Shown here: one piece after another, positions 62,716 through 64,000 of the stretch | Layout of the letters: every line of letters starts with the position of its first letter | Numbering within the stretch: the first letter of the stretch is position 1 | Origin: Clostridiales bacterium | GTDB taxonomy: Bacteria; Bacillota; Clostridia; Christensenellales; Aristaeellaceae | Reading direction: 5' to 3' | NCBI GenBank assembly: GCA_012728435.1 | Contig: JAAYFC010000033.1 | Coordinates: forward strand, 1 to 64,000 | DNA length: 64,000 nucleotides | Notes under the pieces: model-generated | What the model was told of the DNA's origin: nothing | Seen by the model: the letters and a program-made list of their open reading frames with translations, nothing else | Database searches by the model: none | Translations under genes and position numbers: made by a program

Positions 62716-63906
62716 TTAGTTTGCAGGGACTGTCTGGTAGGACAGCTCCCAAACTTCGGTGTACATGGCCAGGGGGCAGTCGGAATAGGTGCAGATCAGA
62801 AGGAAGGCGTCATAGGGGTTCACCGGGTATAGGGGGCCTAAGCCGCATTGACGAAGCAGCTCATTGGTTTCGTCCATGAAGGCGGTCAGCCGCTCCTCCC
62901 CGGGTCTGTCCTCCTGGGCATGCAGGAAGAACGTGAGGGTCATCAGGTCATAGCGGTCGGCCTGCTGTTGCTGTTTTAAAATTCCAGTCAGGCGCTGACG
63001 GCTTGGGCGATAGGAGGCAAACTGCTTGTTAAGCAGAGACAGGCTGGCACGGCTTAAGTTGCCGGAGGGGCTCATGGGAATGCCGCTGCACAGGGCCTGT
63101 TCCAAATCGGCAGGGCCGATGTCCTCTGGCTGCCATACTCTGCGCTGGTCTTTCGGTTTCTCCTCCTCATCGCTGTTGTAGAGGGTTGAAATAGCCGCCT
63201 GGCAGCGCCGGTACAACTGCTGAAACTGCTGCAGTGTTGTCAGTTTCGCGGGTTGCTGCTCCTTAATGCTGATGCCTGACAGATGGGCAAGGAGGGCGGC
63301 CTCATCATCCAGATAATTGCCGGCTTCCGCCACAGGTCCCATTTTGGGGGCGGGGCTTGCATGAAGGGCCGCTTGCAAATCCAGCGCCCTGGCATATGGC
63401 AGGCGATGGTGGAAGCAGTAGCGGAAGATGGTTTCGGTGGGGTCTCCTGCCCGGAAGCTGTCTTCGGACAGCACCCGGGTGAGGTAGCGCTCCACATCCT
63501 CCACCTGCATGTTCAGGCCAAAGCCCAGGAGAAACACGGTCTCCCTGCGCACCCGCTCACTGGCGAGCCAGGATTTTACAGCGCTTTGAAAGCGGGTGGT
63601 GGTGGGCCCAAAGCTATGGGGCGCATTGTTCTCTTCAAAGGAATTCAGAAGGATGTCCTGATAGACCGCGTTTTGCACCTGGTTAAAAGGTTCCTCGATC
63701 TCTGCCCTTTGGTACAGGTAGCGCTTTAACTGGTCCTTAAAGGATACCATCTCCATGCCCTGGGCAAGGAAACTGTAAACCTCCTGGGCATCCATGTCAG
63801 CAAATGTGGCGGAGGTGACCACATGGCTGATCTGCTGCCGGGCTTTCCGGGTGAAATCAAAGTCCCGGATGGTGCTTTCAAAATCAAAGGATTGAAGAAA
63901 ATTCAT
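62716..63906 (-). CDS. Unrecognised large cytoplasmic protein
   Basis: 396-aa mostly helical protein without signal peptide or membrane segments. The N-terminus MNFLQSFDFESTIRDFDFTRKARQQISHVV, the middle RRETVFLLGFGLNMQVEDVERYLTRVL and FRYCFHHRLPYARALDLQAAL, and a Gln-rich stretch (TLQQFQQLYRRCQ) do not point to a known family. The middle motif, with periodic helices and 'LLGFGLNM...VERYL', resembles a TPR-like or regulatory fold. It overlaps the upstream partial gene as ATGA, so it belongs to an operon running off the window. Confidence 0.65.
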   Translation of the reverse strand: MNFLQSFDFESTIRDFDFTRKARQQISHVVTSATFADMDAQEVYSFLAQGMEMVSFKDQLKRYLYQRAEIEEPFNQVQNAVYQDILLNSFEENNAPHSFGPTTTRFQSAVKSWLASERVRRETVFLLGFGLNMQVEDVERYLTRVLSEDSFRAGDPTETIFRYCFHHRLPYARALDLQAALHASPAPKMGPVAEAGNYLDDEAALLAHLSGISIKEQQPAKLTTLQQFQQLYRRCQAAISTLYNSDEEEKPKDQRRVWQPEDIGPADLEQALCSGIPMSPSGNLSRASLSLLNKQFASYRPSRQRLTGILKQQQQADRYDLMTLTFFLHAQEDRPGEERLTAFMDETNELLRQCGLGPLYPVNPYDAFLLICTYSDCPLAMYTEVWELSYQTVPAN

Positions 63907-64000
63907 GGTGTTAGCCCTTCGTAGTTTATGCCTTTGTTTCTAAGAAAGGTTTCCAGTTTGCGGATGTAGGCATCCACCTCTACAGGGGTTTTCACTGGCT
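63903..64000 (-). CDS. Partial gene, C-terminal end only
   Basis: The last 31 codons of a - strand gene that begins beyond the window. The visible residues are PVKTPVEVDAYIRKLETFLR followed by NKGINYEGLTP and a stop. It overlaps the ATG of the next gene (ATGA), so the two are coupled. Too short to identify. Confidence 0.6.
   Translation of the reverse strand, partial: PVKTPVEVDAYIRKLETFLRNKGINYEGLTP

Overview
The window looks like a chromosome segment of an anaerobic, fairly GC-rich member of the Bacillota, most likely a clostridial or Christensenellales-like lineage. This rests on gene content: a glgB-glgC-glgD-glgA glycogen cluster with the GlgD pseudo-subunit, a trimeric electron-bifurcating [FeFe]-hydrogenase operon with its DRTGG, HATPase and PHP companions, an Fe-S-type PurF, and a single-chain PurL. 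No phage, IS element or CRISPR array was seen. One tRNA gene, tRNA-Leu(GAG), is present.

Layout. 0.2-6.4 kb: glycogen synthesis operon, + strand. 6.5-7.3 kb: secreted SH3-like protein, - strand. 7.5-9.9 kb: polar amino acid ABC uptake system, with the binding protein divergent from the permease and ATPase. 10.0-13.8 kb: PhoU-like protein plus DUF1653, a flavin disulfide oxidoreductase, and a Gfo/Idh/MocA dehydrogenase. 13.9-16.2 kb: ABC exporter, - strand. 16.3-24.8 kb: the hydrogenase operon, comprising a sensory-type hydrogenase paralogue, two DRTGG proteins, two HATPase proteins, a PHP phosphoesterase, a small ferredoxin and HydC, HydB and HydA. An NMT1/SsuA-like ABC importer follows directly (24.8-27.1 kb). 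27.2-33.8 kb: cupin, GH31 alpha-xylosidase and an arabinose pathway (AraA, FGGY kinase, AraD). It converges on a - strand operon (38.7-33.9 kb) with a sugar ABC importer, a DHDPS/NAL-family aldolase and an SGNH esterase. 38.9-50.0 kb: a nine-gene purine operon on the - strand, purE-C-F-M-N-(PurO-like)-(AICARFT)-D-L. 50.2-64.0 kb: mixed genes for envelope and housekeeping functions. These include a secreted caspase-like protein, a cobalamin adenosyltransferase, a glutathione peroxidase, an ABC-2 transporter, an L,D-transpeptidase-CapA fusion, a zinc-ribbon protein behind a large structured RNA, a lipase-like protein, the tRNA, and secreted or unknown proteins.

Most notable observations. First, the hydrogenase operon is preceded by a promoter with a perfect palindrome in its spacer, then a leader with mutually exclusive hairpins ending in an intrinsic terminator; this could be an undescribed attenuator or riboswitch. 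Second, a roughly 216-nt, promoter-driven, highly structured RNA lies between 59,717 and 59,932 on the - strand. Third, bifunctional PurH is replaced by a single-domain AICAR transformylase of eukaryotic sequence type plus an archaeal-type IMP cyclohydrolase. Fourth, L,D-transpeptidase and CapA domains are fused in one secreted protein whose promoter implies a leaderless mRNA. Fifth, all three ABC binding proteins lack a lipobox.

Limits: all assignments come from reading motifs and gene order. No database, folding or composition calculation was run.
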